Below are positions 46,132-56,453 of a DNA stretch of 64,000 nt, in pieces. Source of the stretch: Williamsia soli (GTDB taxonomy: Bacteria; Actinomycetota; Actinomycetes; Mycobacteriales; Mycobacteriaceae); contig NZ_JAFRDR010000002.1 in the NCBI RefSeq assembly GCF_017377795.1, forward strand, positions 682,001 to 746,000. The letters are read 5' to 3'. The notes under the pieces were generated by a model. That model had not been told where the DNA came from. It saw nothing but the letters and a program-made list of their open reading frames with translations, and made no database searches. The position numbers and the translations under genes were made by a program. Positions within the stretch are counted from its first letter, which is position 1. Each line of letters begins with the position of its first letter.

Positions 46132-47487
46132 TTAAACGAGGTCGTACGCGCTTTCGCGGTGATCCGTCTCATCAATACCAGTGTCCTCATCCTCTGCGGT
46201 GATCCGCCAGCCGAGTGGCTTGAGAGCGAACGCGATGATGGCGGTCATGATCGCGGTGAACGCGACTGCGACGAGGGCGATCACGACCTGGATGACGAGC
46301 TGCTTTCCGCCGCCGCCGTAGAACAGGCCGGTCTCCGACGCCAAGAAGCCGATGCCGATGGTGCCCCAGAGGCCCGCGACCAGGTGCACACCGACGACGT
46401 CGAGCGAATCGTCGAAGCCGAACTTGGACTTGAAGCCGACAGCTATCGCGGCGATCACGCCGGCCACGGCGCCGAGGATCAGCGAACCGATCGGGGTCAA
46501 CGCTCCACAGGCGGGGGTGATGGCGACCAGACCGGCCACGATTCCGGACGCCGCGCCGACACCGGTGGCGGACTTGTCGCGGATCTTCTCCACCACGAGC
46601 CATCCGATCAGACCTGCGGCGGTCGCTGCTGTGGTGTTGATCCAGACCAGGCCGGCGAGTGCGTCTGCGGTGCCTTCGGAACCGACGTTGAAGCCAAACC
46701 ATCCGAACCACAGGATCGCGGCACCGAGCATGACGAACGGCACGTTGTGCGGGCGGTAAGCGGTCCTGCCGTATCCGACACGCTTACCGATGATGAGCAC
46801 GAGGACGAGCGCAGCCATACCGGCGTTGATGTGGACCACGGTGCCACCGGCGAAGTCGATCGGAGCGACCTTCGCGACCATTGTGCCGTCGACGTCTTCG
46901 GTACCGAAGATCCACGAGGCGAAGCTGGTCTCGTTGTTCGACAGCAGACCGCCACCCCACACCATGTGGGCGAGCGGGAAGTACACCAGGGTCGCCCAGA
47001 TGCCGGTGAAGACCAACCAGGTCGAGTACTTGACGCGCTCGGCGATTGCACCCGAGATGAGGGCCACGGTGATCACCGCGAACGTCAGTTGGAAGCCGGC
47101 CCACACGATGGCCGGGACATCACCGAAGCCGCCGATGACATTGAGGACCTCGTCTGGGTTCTCGGGATCCGGAATTGTTTCCATCAGCTGGTTCAAGCCG
47201 AACAGCGAGAACGGGTTGTCGAAGATGCCCGCGATATCGCTTTCTCCGGTGTGGGCCGAAGAGAACGACATCGAGTAACCCCACAACACATAGATGATGC
47301 TGACGACTCCGAGTGAGCCGAACGACATCATCAACATGTTGAGGACGGACTTCTGTCGCGAGAGGCCACCGTAGAAGAAGGCCAGTCCCGGAGTCATGAA
47401 GAGCACGAGTGCGGCGCTCGTCAGGACCCAGGCGGTGGCCCCGACGTCGTAGGGCGCGAACGCATCGTCTGGCAGTGCCAAAACCAC
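46132..47487 (-). CDS. amtB: Ammonium transporter AmtB
   Basis: This 451-residue Amt channel has 11 to 12 helices. Family sequences include MTPGLAFFYGGLSRQKSVLN, AHMVWGGG, the central FAGGTVVHINAGMAALVLV with the pore histidine, and DVVGVHLVAGLWGTIGIG with the second pore histidine. It starts at GTG behind AGGAGG with nine-base spacing. The linked glnB encodes its PII regulator. GlnR-like half-sites upstream suggest induction by nitrogen limitation. Confidence 0.96.
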   Translation of the reverse strand: MVLALPDDAFAPYDVGATAWVLTSAALVLFMTPGLAFFYGGLSRQKSVLNMLMMSFGSLGVVSIIYVLWGYSMSFSSAHTGESDIAGIFDNPFSLFGLNQLMETIPDPENPDEVLNVIGGFGDVPAIVWAGFQLTFAVITVALISGAIAERVKYSTWLVFTGIWATLVYFPLAHMVWGGGLLSNNETSFASWIFGTEDVDGTMVAKVAPIDFAGGTVVHINAGMAALVLVLIIGKRVGYGRTAYRPHNVPFVMLGAAILWFGWFGFNVGSEGTADALAGLVWINTTAATAAGLIGWLVVEKIRDKSATGVGAASGIVAGLVAITPACGALTPIGSLILGAVAGVIAAIAVGFKSKFGFDDSLDVVGVHLVAGLWGTIGIGFLASETGLFYGGGGKQLVIQVVIALVAVAFTAIMTAIIAFALKPLGWRITAEDEDTGIDETDHRESAYDLV

Positions 47488-47571
47488 TGTAAGAAACCTC
47501 CTAGAGTGCGCCGACGGCTCGGCGCCTTCAAAGAGATTGGCGGGCAGGGATTTCGTTCGTGGTGCTGTGGT

Positions 47572-47619
47572 GTTTCATGCATGTGAACCGGCGGGCACTT
47601 CATGTTTCATCTGTGTATA
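47572..47619 (-). promoter_or_regulatory. GlnR-type half-sites upstream of amtB
   Basis: Read on the minus strand, two copies of N5-N6-GAAAC occur: TATAC-ACAGAT-GAAAC (47604-47619) and TTCAC-ATGCAT-GAAAC (47572-47587). They resemble the GTnAC-N6-GAAAC element of actinobacterial GlnR. The GAAAC blocks are 32 bases apart, about three helical turns; the usual repeat is 22. They end 85 bases before the amtB start. Confidence 0.5.
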
Positions 47620-47696
47620 CCGCCAGGAGCGGTGTTGATCAGATGGCTCGATGTGCGGCCATTTGTTGTTCGCAGGCTGCCGACGGCGAGGCCGAA

Positions 47697-49169
47697 TCAG
47701 CCGAGGAGCGCGTCGACGAACGCCTCTGGTTCGAAGGGTGCGAGGTCATCTGCGCCCTCGCCCAGACCGACCAATTTGACCGGGACACCGAGCTCTCGCT
47801 GGACGTGGAAGACGATGCCACCTTTGGCGGTGCCGTCGAGTTTGGTCAGCACCACACCGGTGATCGAGACGACGTCGGCGAAAACCTTCGCCTGGGCGAG
47901 ACCGTTCTGTCCGGTCGTCGCGTCGAGCACGAGCAGGACCTCGTCGACGACTGCCTTCTTCTCCACCACCCGCTTGACCTTGCCGAGTTCATCCATCAGA
48001 CCGGTCTTGGTGTGCAGACGCCCTGCTGTGTCGATCATGACCACGTCGACACCCTCGTCGATACCACGCGCGACGGCGTCGAAGGCCACCGCGGCCGGAT
48101 CGGCCCCTTCTTTGCCGCGGACGACCTCCGCACCTACCCGCTCGGCCCACGTCTGCAGCTGATCGGCCGCGGCCGCACGGAAGGTGTCAGCAGCGCCGAG
48201 CAACACCCTGCGTCCGTCTGCGACGAGCACGCGGGCCAGCTTGCCGGTCGTCGTCGTCTTGCCCGTTCCGTTGACTCCGACGACCAAGAGCACCGACGGT
48301 TTGCCGGCATGAGGCAGCGCCTTGATCGCGCGGTCGAGCTGGGGGCCGACCTCGGCGATGAGCACCCTGCGCAACAGCGCACGGACCTCCTCCGCGGTCC
48401 TGACAGGCGAGGCGGCGAGTTCGGTGCGCAAACGGTCGACGACGGCAGTCGTCACCGCGGTACCGAGGTCTGCCATCAGCAGGGTGTCCTCGATCTCTTC
48501 CCAGCCGTCCTCGTCGAGGTCGCCGGCACCCAACAGCCCCAGCACGCTCTTGCCGAGAGCATTCTGCGACCGGGACAGGCGGCCACGGAGCAATCCCAGC
48601 CGCCCGGCTGTCGGCGCAATGTCGTCGAGCACCGGGGTGGCGGGGACCGTGTCGGCCGCAGGTTCGGGCTCCACCACCGGCTCGGGCTCGACCACCGGTT
48701 CCGGCGCCACGACCTCTGGTTCGGCCGGCGGGGCCTCGACCTCGGAAGTCGTCGCCTCGGGTGCCGGGGCAGCAGTTTCCGGTTCCTCAGTCTTCGGTTC
48801 TTCCTCGTCCGTCTTCGGTTCGGGCAGAGGAACATTGCGCAGACCGCGTTTCGGTGCGTCACGAGGGATTGCCGCATCGTCACCCACACCCGGTTGCCCG
48901 TCGGTGTCGGTCCGCTCGATCGTGGGCGTGTCCCTGGTCGGCGGCTCGGCGGTGGCCGTGCCCGCGCCACCCTGGGTGAACGAGAACCCACTGCCGGCCT
49001 TGTAACCGCCCGACTTGTCCACCTGCCTGGTGCCGTCCGACGGCGTCCGATCTGTGCTGTCGCTCAGAGAGATTCGCCTGCGTCGGGACAGGACCAGGCC
49101 CGTCGCCACAAGAGCGACGAGCAACAGGACGACAACTACGACAATCGCGACGACAGCACCGGTGTTCAC
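47697..49169 (-). CDS. ftsY: Signal recognition particle receptor FtsY
   Basis: This 490-residue protein has an N-terminal transmembrane helix (about 5-27), an acidic Pro/Glu/Thr-rich linker to about residue 190 with repeated EPVVEPEP units, and the NG GTPase core: VVGVNGTGKTTTTGKLA, DTFRAAAADQL, DTAGRLHTK and TKLDGTAKGG. It docks SRP-ribosome complexes at the membrane. The N-terminal helix is typical of actinobacterial FtsY. In mycobacteria it adjoins smc; here egtBD and an HNH gene intervene. Confidence 0.97.
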   Translation of the reverse strand: MNTGAVVAIVVVVVLLLVALVATGLVLSRRRRISLSDSTDRTPSDGTRQVDKSGGYKAGSGFSFTQGGAGTATAEPPTRDTPTIERTDTDGQPGVGDDAAIPRDAPKRGLRNVPLPEPKTDEEEPKTEEPETAAPAPEATTSEVEAPPAEPEVVAPEPVVEPEPVVEPEPAADTVPATPVLDDIAPTAGRLGLLRGRLSRSQNALGKSVLGLLGAGDLDEDGWEEIEDTLLMADLGTAVTTAVVDRLRTELAASPVRTAEEVRALLRRVLIAEVGPQLDRAIKALPHAGKPSVLLVVGVNGTGKTTTTGKLARVLVADGRRVLLGAADTFRAAAADQLQTWAERVGAEVVRGKEGADPAAVAFDAVARGIDEGVDVVMIDTAGRLHTKTGLMDELGKVKRVVEKKAVVDEVLLVLDATTGQNGLAQAKVFADVVSITGVVLTKLDGTAKGGIVFHVQRELGVPVKLVGLGEGADDLAPFEPEAFVDALLG

Positions 49170-49321
49170 GGCCTCAGTGTGCCAGAGGCGGCTCCGCCGA
49201 CGGTGCCACAGGCACCTACGACATCAGTGCCAGAGGCGGACACGAGCGAGCTGCGGGTACCGTGATTGTCAGACGCCTCATCCATACTGCTGTCCCGCCG
49301 GTCATCTTCCAGGAGACGAGC

Positions 49322-50554
49322 ATGAGCATCACAGTCGAGCAGTCCACTCTCACCACCAGGTTTCGTGACGTCCGCACGCTCACCGATGAGCTGACCGCGC
49401 GACTGTCGCCCGAAGACCAGGTTCCGCAGTCGATGACCGATGCCAGTCCCACGAAGTGGCACCGCGCCCACGTCACCTGGTTTTTCGAGGAGTTCATCCT
49501 GCGGAGTCTGCCGGGATACACGGTGTACGACGAGACCTTCCGATACCTCTTCAACAGCTACTACGAGGCAGTGGGCGCCCGCCACCCCCGTCCACATCGG
49601 GGGCTCGTCACCCGACCCGGCGTCGAAGAGATCACCCGTTACCGCGAGTACGTCGATCAAGCGATGACCTCGGCACTCGAGCAGGGCCTACTCGACGAGT
49701 ACGCACGCACACTCGTCGAACTGGGCTGCAACCATGAGCAGCAGCACCAAGAGCTGTTGCTCATGGACATCAAGCATCTTTTGTCGACGCACCCGTTCGG
49801 GCCCGTCTACGTCGAGCGGGGACCGGATGCCCCGGAAGAGGCGGCGCCGCTGCGTTGGCGATCCTTCGACGGAGGGCTCGTCACGATCGGGGCGAATCCG
49901 AATGGCTTCAGCTACGACAACGAGGGCCCCGGCCATTCGGTGTACCTCCAGGATTTCCAACTCACCAACCGGCAGGTGACCAACGGCGAATGGCTCGAGT
50001 TCATGGCCGACGACGGCTATCACCGCAGTGAACTCTGGCTGTCCGACGGCTGGAACAAGATCAACGAGACCGGTTGGTCGGCCCCGGGCTACTGGAGCCT
50101 CGACGACGGCACCTGGACGTCGTTCACGCTGTCCGGTAGGCGCCCGATCGTCGAGAGCGAACCGGTCGTACACGTCTCCTTCTACGAAGCCGACGCCTAC
50201 GCCCGATGGGCCGGCGCACGGCTGCCGACCGAGTTCGAATGGGAGACCGCGGCGATTCGCACCGGAGCCACCCGAGGCCAACTCCTCGACCCTGGGCGAT
50301 GTCATCCCGGCACCGCTGGTGAGACCATGATCGGCGACGTCTGGGAGTGGACCGCGAGTGCATACCTTCCCTACCCGGGGTTCGTCCCTGCCCACGGTGC
50401 CGTCGGCGAGTACAACGGCAAGTTCATGAGTGATCAGCACGTGCTGCGTGGCGCGAGTGCGCTGACTCCCGCCGGCCACGAACGGCCCACCTACCGCAAC
50501 TTCTTCCCAGCGGGATCCCGGTGGGTCTTCAGCGGACTCCGGTTGGCCCGATGA
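49322..50554 (+). CDS. egtB: Ergothioneine biosynthesis sulfoxide synthase EgtB
   Basis: The protein has 410 residues from the ATG at 49322, behind CCAGGAGA. The N-terminal DinB-like domain supplies iron ligands: His50 in KWHRAH and His138/His142 in NHEQQHQE. The C-terminal FGE-sulfatase domain is seen in WETAAIRTG, DVWEWTASAYLPYPGF and LRGASALTP. EgtB joins hercynine to a thiol donor using O2. egtD follows with an ATGA overlap. The egtA, egtC and egtE genes found next to it in mycobacteria are absent here. Confidence 0.94.
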   Translation: MSITVEQSTLTTRFRDVRTLTDELTARLSPEDQVPQSMTDASPTKWHRAHVTWFFEEFILRSLPGYTVYDETFRYLFNSYYEAVGARHPRPHRGLVTRPGVEEITRYREYVDQAMTSALEQGLLDEYARTLVELGCNHEQQHQELLLMDIKHLLSTHPFGPVYVERGPDAPEEAAPLRWRSFDGGLVTIGANPNGFSYDNEGPGHSVYLQDFQLTNRQVTNGEWLEFMADDGYHRSELWLSDGWNKINETGWSAPGYWSLDDGTWTSFTLSGRRPIVESEPVVHVSFYEADAYARWAGARLPTEFEWETAAIRTGATRGQLLDPGRCHPGTAGETMIGDVWEWTASAYLPYPGFVPAHGAVGEYNGKFMSDQHVLRGASALTPAGHERPTYRNFFPAGSRWVFSGLRLAR

Positions 50555-51507
50555 CGATGTCACAGCCGGCGGTCGACCCCCTGCTCGTCGCCGACGCGGT
50601 CGCAGGGCTATGGCAGAGCCCGCCCGTTCTGCCCGCGAAATGGCTTTACGACAAGCGCGGCAGTGAGTTGTTCGATGAGATCACCCGGCTGCCCGAGTAT
50701 TACCCGACACGGCGCGAGACCGAGATCCTGCGGCGGAGCGCAGCAGAGATCGTCGCCGTCACGGGTGCTCAGACCATGATCGAGCTCGGTTCGGGCACGT
50801 CGGAGAAGACCCGGCTCCTGCTATCCGCGTTCGCCGCCCGCGGGACCGGCTTCACCTATGTACCGCTCGACGTCAGCGTCGAGATGCTGACGTATGCGGC
50901 CGGGCAGGTGGCGGCCGAGTTCCCGGAGATCTCGGTCCAGCCCCTGCACGCCGACTTCGGTGATCCCGATGTGAATCTCGCGGACTACAACGGTCCGCGC
51001 ATGGCAATCTTCCTCGGTGGAACGATCGGGAACCTCGACCCCACCGAACGGTCTGATTTCTACCGCCACATCGCGGGAGCGTTGCGACCCGGCGACTACT
51101 TTCTGCTCGGGGCCGATCTGATCAAGGACACCGGCCGATTGATCGCGGCCTACAACGACCGCGCCGGGGTCACCGCCGACTTCAACCGGAACGTCATCGA
51201 GGTACTGCGTACGGGGCTCGACGCGACCGGCCTCTACACCGACGACTTCGACCACATCGCGAGGTGGAATCCGCGCGAACACCGAATCGAGATGTGGCTG
51301 CGCGCCCGGCGAGACGTGCACGCCCGGTTCGGCGCGATCGAGCGGACATGGGAATTGCCCAGGGGCGCTGAGATTCTCACCGAGATCAGCACGAAATTCG
51401 ACCTCGGATCGCTGCATACCGAACTGGCCGCTGCCGGTCTACGGCAGCTCGAGAGCTGGACAGACCACGCCGACGACTTCGCAATTGTGCTCAGTCAGGT
51501 CTGCTGA
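50551..51507 (+). CDS. egtD: L-histidine N(alpha)-methyltransferase EgtD
   Basis: This 318-residue enzyme trimethylates histidine to hercynine with SAM, the first step of ergothioneine synthesis. Characteristic segments are PPVLPAKWLYDKRGSELFDEIT, YYPTRRETEIL, ELGSGTSEKTRLLL at the SAM site and FLGGTIGNLDPTER. The ATG overlaps the egtB stop by four bases, so the order is egtB-egtD, product of EgtD feeding EgtB. Confidence 0.95.
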   Translation: MTMSQPAVDPLLVADAVAGLWQSPPVLPAKWLYDKRGSELFDEITRLPEYYPTRRETEILRRSAAEIVAVTGAQTMIELGSGTSEKTRLLLSAFAARGTGFTYVPLDVSVEMLTYAAGQVAAEFPEISVQPLHADFGDPDVNLADYNGPRMAIFLGGTIGNLDPTERSDFYRHIAGALRPGDYFLLGADLIKDTGRLIAAYNDRAGVTADFNRNVIEVLRTGLDATGLYTDDFDHIARWNPREHRIEMWLRARRDVHARFGAIERTWELPRGAEILTEISTKFDLGSLHTELAAAGLRQLESWTDHADDFAIVLSQVC

Positions 51508-51525
51508 GCAATAGACTCACTCCCC

Positions 51526-51906
51526 GTGGTCGCCAACCGGACGAGATACGCGCGCAAACGCCGCCGTCGGATGGCCCGCGTCGAGCACGACCTGAGCGAC
51601 GAACAGTGGTCGCAGCTCAAAGCGGCCTGGGAAGGCTGCGCGTACTGCGGCGCAGACGACCGACCGCTGCAACGAGATTGCGTACTGCCGATCTCACGTG
51701 GCGGTCGGTACACCCTGGACAACATCGCGCCCGCCTGCGGTTCCTGCAACGCCAGCAAATGCAACGACGAGGTGACCGCATGGATGCGGCGCAAGAAGCT
51801 GGACGAGCGCGCGTTCCTCGAACGGTATGTAGCCATCAGATCTGCGATGACCGCGAAGTTCCCAGTTGACGAACAGGTCGACCAGGAGACAAACCGACTC
51901 GGCTGA
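51526..51906 (+). CDS. HNH endonuclease domain protein
   Basis: The protein has 126 residues from the GTG at 51526, 18 bases after egtD. A basic N-terminus leads to an HNH core with two zinc pairs (CAYCG and CGSC) around LPISRGGRYTLDNIAPACGSC, with Asn in DNIAPAC and CNASK at the end. The first His of the HNH is not evident (LPISRGG where family members often have DHV/H), so activity is uncertain. It converges on smc with a 28-base gap. Confidence 0.75.
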   Translation: MVANRTRYARKRRRRMARVEHDLSDEQWSQLKAAWEGCAYCGADDRPLQRDCVLPISRGGRYTLDNIAPACGSCNASKCNDEVTAWMRRKKLDERAFLERYVAIRSAMTAKFPVDEQVDQETNRLG

Positions 51907-51934
51907 TCACCCGAAGGGCGCGGTGGGTGGCGGC

Positions 51935-54900
51935 CTAGCCCGTGGACGGCGTCGGTGCCGGCAAGTCCTGCCCGCGCATACGCTGCGAGATGACGGTGGT
52001 GATGCCGTCGCCCTGCATACTCACGCCGTACAGCGCGTCCGCGACTTCCATGGTGGGCTTCTGGTGGGTGATGACGATGAGCTGCGATTTTTCCCGCAGT
52101 TGCTCGAACAGCGTGATGAGCCGGCGGAGGTTGGTGTCGTCGAGGGCGGCCTCGACCTCATCCATCACATAGAACGGCGACGGGCGGGCGCGGAAGATCG
52201 CCACCAACATCGCCACCGCGGTCAGTGACTTCTCGCCGCCGGACAGCAGTGAGAGGCGCTTGACCTTCTTCCCCGGCGGTCGCGCCTCCACGTCGATGCC
52301 GGTGGTCAGCATGTCGGATGGGTTTGTCAGGATGAGACGGCCGTCACCACCGGGGAACAGGGTCTTGAACACCTCGACGAACTCGCGTTCGACGTCGGCG
52401 TAGGCCTCGGTGAAGACCTGAAGGATCCGGCTGTCGACATCCTGCACCACATCGAGAAGGTCTTGTCGCGCCTTTTTCACATCCTCGAGCTGAGTGGACA
52501 GGAAGTTGTATCTTTCCTCGAGCGCGGCAAACTCTTCCAGCGCAAGGGGATTCACTTTACCGAGTGTGTTGAGGTCGCGCTGTGCCTTCTTCGCGCGAGC
52601 CTGCTGGGTCGCCCGGTCGTACGGTATCGGGGTGGGCGCGACCACCATCTCACCGCGTTCTTTCGCCTGCTCGTACTCCGCCATCTCGAGTTCGGACGGC
52701 GGCATCGTGACATCGGGGCCGTACTCTGCCACCAGATCGTCCGGACTGATCGAGAAGTCCCCCATGATCTGTTCTTCGAGTTGTTCGATGCGCAGCGACA
52801 CCTGCGCCTTGGCGACCTCGTCGCGGTGCACAGCATCACGTAGTGCTGTCAGCTGCGCACTGACCTCGGCGGCAGCCTTTTTCGCGACATCGAGTTGTTC
52901 AGTGCGGACCCGCCGCTCCCGCTCCAATTCGTCGCGATGCGCTTGTGCCCCCGCAACCGCGGTTTCGAGCCTTGTCGCGATCAGACCGCCGCACTCGAAC
53001 ACCACTTCGGCCACCCTCGCCGCGTGCCGGCGGGCGCGGTTTTGGCGTTCGGCCCGCTCGCGCGCTTCACGCTCAGCGCGCGCCGCACGCCGTAGTGAAT
53101 CCGACTTACCCCGCACCGACGCCAGCCGCTCCTCCGCGCTGCGCAGCGCGAGGCGTGCCTCCATCTCCACCGAACGCGCCTCGGTCACGGCAGCGGCTGT
53201 GCGATCGCGATCGTTGTCGGGCAAATCCCCGTCCGCAGGGGCCTCTTCGCTGTCGTCGCGGGCCAGACGGAGTCGCTCCTCGAACTCGGCCAGCTTCGCC
53301 AGAGCCTCGTTGCGACCATCTTCTGCCTTCGCCCGCTGATTGGTCAGTCGGGTCGACTCTTCCTGCGCTGCGCGGGCGGTCTGCCCGAGCCGGGCCAACT
53401 GCTCGTACACCGCACCCAGCTCGGCGTCAGACTCGTGCAACGCCGCCAGCGCCTGCTCAGCGGTCTCTCGGCGATCGGTCTGCTGCGCGAGGGCCCCGGC
53501 GAGTGCCGCGACCAGTTCTTCACTGCGGCGCCGGGACTGCTCGAGTTCGGCACGTGCCGAATCGATCGCCGACTGCACCTCGATGGTCGACGGACGCGCG
53601 CCGGTTCCACCGCTGCGCCAGCCCGCTCCGATCAGATCGCCGTTGAGGGTCACGACCCGCAGCGAGCCCAGGTACGGGACCGCCCCCGCGGCCTCGCGAA
53701 GCACGGCTTCTGCGACCGAGACATCGTCCGCGACGACGGTGTAGCCCAGCAGCAGTTCCAGGGCTCCCCGCAGGGTGTCCGGACCGTCGACGACGTCGAG
53801 CGCCCAGACGGCGCCCGCCGGAAGGTCGGCGGAGCCGCGACCGGACGGGTCGACGCCACCGATCAACACCGCAGCGCGCCCACCCTCGTTCTCGCGCAGC
53901 GACGACAAGGCGGAGCGGGCGGCAGGTAGGTCTGCCGTCGCCACCGCATCAGCTGCCGGACCCATGGCAGCTGCGATCGCCGCCTCGTAACCGTCGCGCA
54001 CCCGCAGCAGCGACGACATCGGCCCCAGCAGTTCCCCGGCCCTGTTCTCCAGCAGCCAGGCGCCGCCGTCTTTGCGCTCGAGACCGACCGCGAGAGCGTC
54101 GATCCGGGCGCCCAACGACGTGACCCGCTGTTCCGCGGCGCGCTCGGCCGCCTGCAGTTCCGCGACCCGTTCGTTTGCCTGGTTCAACGCGGCGACACTG
54201 CGCTCGTGGTGCTCGTCCAACCCCAGCTCGGAGGCATCGAGGTCGGCGACCGTGGCCTGGACCGCGTCGAACTCGTCGGCGGCCTCGGTCGCCCTGGCGA
54301 CTGCATTGTCGATCGCCGCTCCCAGTCGGGTCGCCTCGGCATCGATCGACTCGACCTTGGTCCGGAGATTGTTCACCTGGCCCTCGAGCCGCGCCAGTCC
54401 CTCGCGGCGATCGGCGACCGCGCGCACCGCGGCGAGGTGCTGCTGCTGCGCCGCCGCAGCTTCCTGCTCACGTTCGCTCAGTGCGACTTTCGCGTCGTCG
54501 AGAGCTTCAGCAGTCGCCTCGACGGTCTCGGTGAGGATGAACTCCTCTTCGGCTGCGACCTCCGCTTGACGATCGAGCTCGTCGGGATCGCGCCCGGAGT
54601 CGGTGCGCACCGGCTCCGCGAGGTACCGACTGCGTTCGCCGGCGATTCGGCAGGTTGCCCCGACTCGCTCTGTCAGCGCCGACAACGCGAACCAGGCCTG
54701 TCCGGCGTCGTTGGCAGCCGGCACGATCTGCGCAAGATACTTCTCGTTCTCGTCGACCTGGCCACCGAGCTCGTCGAGGCGGTGTGCCAGCTCGTCTTGC
54801 TGCCTGCGAAGTTCCGCCTCGGTGGTACGTTGCTCGGCCAGTTCGTTGCGGCGGGTCACCAGATCGTCTGCAGCCAAACGCAATCGGGCATCACGCAGGT

Positions 54901-55561
54901 CGGCCTGGACGGTCTGGGCCCGGCGGGCGACCTCAGCCTGCCTACCGAGTGGTTTGAGTTGACGCCGCAGTTCGGCGGTGAGGTCGCCCAGGCGCGCCAG
55001 ATTCGACTGCATCGCGTCGAGCTTGCGAACCGCCTTCTCTTTGCGCTTGCGGTGTTTGAGGACACCGGCGGCCTCTTCGATGAAGGCCCGACGCTCTTCC
55101 GGGCGCGACTCCAGGATCGCCGCCAGCCGTCCCTGGCCGACGATGACATGCATCTCCCGGCCGATACCGGAGTCGCTGAGCAGTTCTTGCACGTCCATCA
55201 GCCGGCACGAGCTGCCGTTGATCTCGTACTCTCCGGCACCGTCGCGGAACATCCGCCTCGTCACCGACACCTCGGAGTAGTCGATGGGAAGTGCGCCGTC
55301 GGAGTTGTCGATGGTCAGGGTCACTTCCGCGCGTCCCAGCGGGGCGCGGCCGGAGGTGCCCGCGAAGATGACGTCCTCCATCTTCCCGCCTCGCAACGCT
55401 TTCGCACCCTGTTCGCCCATCACCCAGGTCAGAGCATCGACGACGTTCGACTTACCCGAACCGTTGGGGCCCACCACACAGGTGATGCCCGGTTCGAACC
55501 GCAGGGTGGTTGCTGACGCAAAGGACTTGAAGCCCTTGAGGGTCAGACTTTTCAGGTGCAC
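51935..55561 (-). CDS. smc: Chromosome segregation protein SMC
   Basis: This 1208-residue condensin ATPase begins with Walker A GPNGSGKS at 31-38. Long coiled coils flank a hinge near residues 510-670, and the C-terminal head carries the signature [16 protein letters not shown] and Walker [13 protein letters not shown]. It starts at GTG and is the longest gene in the window. No scpA or scpB lies nearby. acyP follows the usual order just upstream. Confidence 0.97.
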   Translation of the reverse strand: MHLKSLTLKGFKSFASATTLRFEPGITCVVGPNGSGKSNVVDALTWVMGEQGAKALRGGKMEDVIFAGTSGRAPLGRAEVTLTIDNSDGALPIDYSEVSVTRRMFRDGAGEYEINGSSCRLMDVQELLSDSGIGREMHVIVGQGRLAAILESRPEERRAFIEEAAGVLKHRKRKEKAVRKLDAMQSNLARLGDLTAELRRQLKPLGRQAEVARRAQTVQADLRDARLRLAADDLVTRRNELAEQRTTEAELRRQQDELAHRLDELGGQVDENEKYLAQIVPAANDAGQAWFALSALTERVGATCRIAGERSRYLAEPVRTDSGRDPDELDRQAEVAAEEEFILTETVEATAEALDDAKVALSEREQEAAAAQQQHLAAVRAVADRREGLARLEGQVNNLRTKVESIDAEATRLGAAIDNAVARATEAADEFDAVQATVADLDASELGLDEHHERSVAALNQANERVAELQAAERAAEQRVTSLGARIDALAVGLERKDGGAWLLENRAGELLGPMSSLLRVRDGYEAAIAAAMGPAADAVATADLPAARSALSSLRENEGGRAAVLIGGVDPSGRGSADLPAGAVWALDVVDGPDTLRGALELLLGYTVVADDVSVAEAVLREAAGAVPYLGSLRVVTLNGDLIGAGWRSGGTGARPSTIEVQSAIDSARAELEQSRRRSEELVAALAGALAQQTDRRETAEQALAALHESDAELGAVYEQLARLGQTARAAQEESTRLTNQRAKAEDGRNEALAKLAEFEERLRLARDDSEEAPADGDLPDNDRDRTAAAVTEARSVEMEARLALRSAEERLASVRGKSDSLRRAARAEREARERAERQNRARRHAARVAEVVFECGGLIATRLETAVAGAQAHRDELERERRVRTEQLDVAKKAAAEVSAQLTALRDAVHRDEVAKAQVSLRIEQLEEQIMGDFSISPDDLVAEYGPDVTMPPSELEMAEYEQAKERGEMVVAPTPIPYDRATQQARAKKAQRDLNTLGKVNPLALEEFAALEERYNFLSTQLEDVKKARQDLLDVVQDVDSRILQVFTEAYADVEREFVEVFKTLFPGGDGRLILTNPSDMLTTGIDVEARPPGKKVKRLSLLSGGEKSLTAVAMLVAIFRARPSPFYVMDEVEAALDDTNLRRLITLFEQLREKSQLIVITHQKPTMEVADALYGVSMQGDGITTVISQRMRGQDLPAPTPSTG

Positions 55562-55634
55562 AGCGCTTGAGCGTACCCATTACCTTCGCCGGCGTGGGCG
55601 GGCGGTGTGATCGGGCGGGCGAGGTGAGGAGCGA

Positions 55635-55934
55635 TCAGCGCTCGACAAAGCCTGTGAGGTCGCCGCGGGCGGGTCCCCACTGCGCCACCACCGTGTCCAC
55701 ATGACCTGGACTTCGGCCCCGATCGAGCAGCGCCAGCAAGTTGTCACAGTCAGCCCTACGGCCCTCCGCCACGATCAGTACGCGGCCGTCGGCGTGGTTT
55801 GTCGCGGAACCCACGAGCCCCAGTTCGAGTGCCCGGGCACGCGTCCACCACCGGAATCCCACGCCCTGGACGCGCCCGTGCACCCACGCGGTGAGCCGAA
55901 CTGGGTCCGAATCAGGCCCTGGATTATCGGACAC
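55635..55934 (-). CDS. acyP: Acylphosphatase
   Basis: This 99-residue protein has the acylphosphatase fold: AWVHGRVQGVGFRWWTRARALELGLVG (in part) contains the phosphate loop with catalytic Arg, and VGSATNHADGRVLIVAEG contains the catalytic Asn. It hydrolyses acyl phosphates. It follows the OsmC gene by four bases and precedes smc, as in M. tuberculosis. Confidence 0.92.
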   Translation of the reverse strand: MSDNPGPDSDPVRLTAWVHGRVQGVGFRWWTRARALELGLVGSATNHADGRVLIVAEGRRADCDNLLALLDRGRSPGHVDTVVAQWGPARGDLTGFVER

Positions 55935-55938
55935 GGTG

Positions 55939-56388
55939 CTACTCCGTGTCGATCCGCAGGTCGACGGTGGTTCCCGCCTTGAGGGTCCGCCCCACCGTGC
56001 ACACCGCGTCGACGGCCCGTTCGACGACCACCAACAACCGTTTCGCCGCGTCCGGGTCCAACTCGGACAAGTCGACCTCGAGCACCTCGCTCAACGCCGG
56101 ATACACCTCGTTGTCCCGGTCTGCGTCCCCGGCCACGCGCACGGTCGCGTCGTAGTCATCTCCGAGCCTGCGTGAGAGCGGCTTGTCCGAACTCATCCCG
56201 GTGCAGGCGGCGAGAGCAATCTTCAGCAACTCACCGGGGGTGAAGACTCCCTCGACATCCTGGGAACCGATGAGGACCTCGGCGCCGCGGCTGCTGCGCC
56301 CGGTGTATCGCCTGCTGCCGGTTCGCTGAACCCACAGGTCTGTCGCGTGTTGCTCGCTGGTCACTGGTTCGGTTGCGGTCATGTCCAT
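55939..56388 (-). CDS. OsmC family hydroperoxide reductase
   Basis: The protein has 149 residues from the ATG at 56388 (ATG 56382 is an alternative); the longer frame upstream lacks family likeness. The two redox cysteines are in LAACTGMSSD and AVCTVGRT. OsmC proteins reduce organic hydroperoxides through this pair. The order OsmC-acyP-smc is conserved in mycobacteria (Rv2923c). Confidence 0.9.
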   Translation of the reverse strand: MDMTATEPVTSEQHATDLWVQRTGSRRYTGRSSRGAEVLIGSQDVEGVFTPGELLKIALAACTGMSSDKPLSRRLGDDYDATVRVAGDADRDNEVYPALSEVLEVDLSELDPDAAKRLLVVVERAVDAVCTVGRTLKAGTTVDLRIDTE

Positions 56389-56453
56389 ATTGAACACGCC
56401 GCCCCACGCCGCAATTCCGCGGGACCTCAGCCGGAGGGGGTGACGCGACGCGG

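Noticed and set aside
49179-49239. A 13-base direct repeat GTGCCAGAGGCGG (49179-49191 and 49227-49239) between ftsY and egtB
   Set aside because: Two copies only, partly next to the ftsY start; probably a local duplication without function, although it could be examined as a regulatory repeat.
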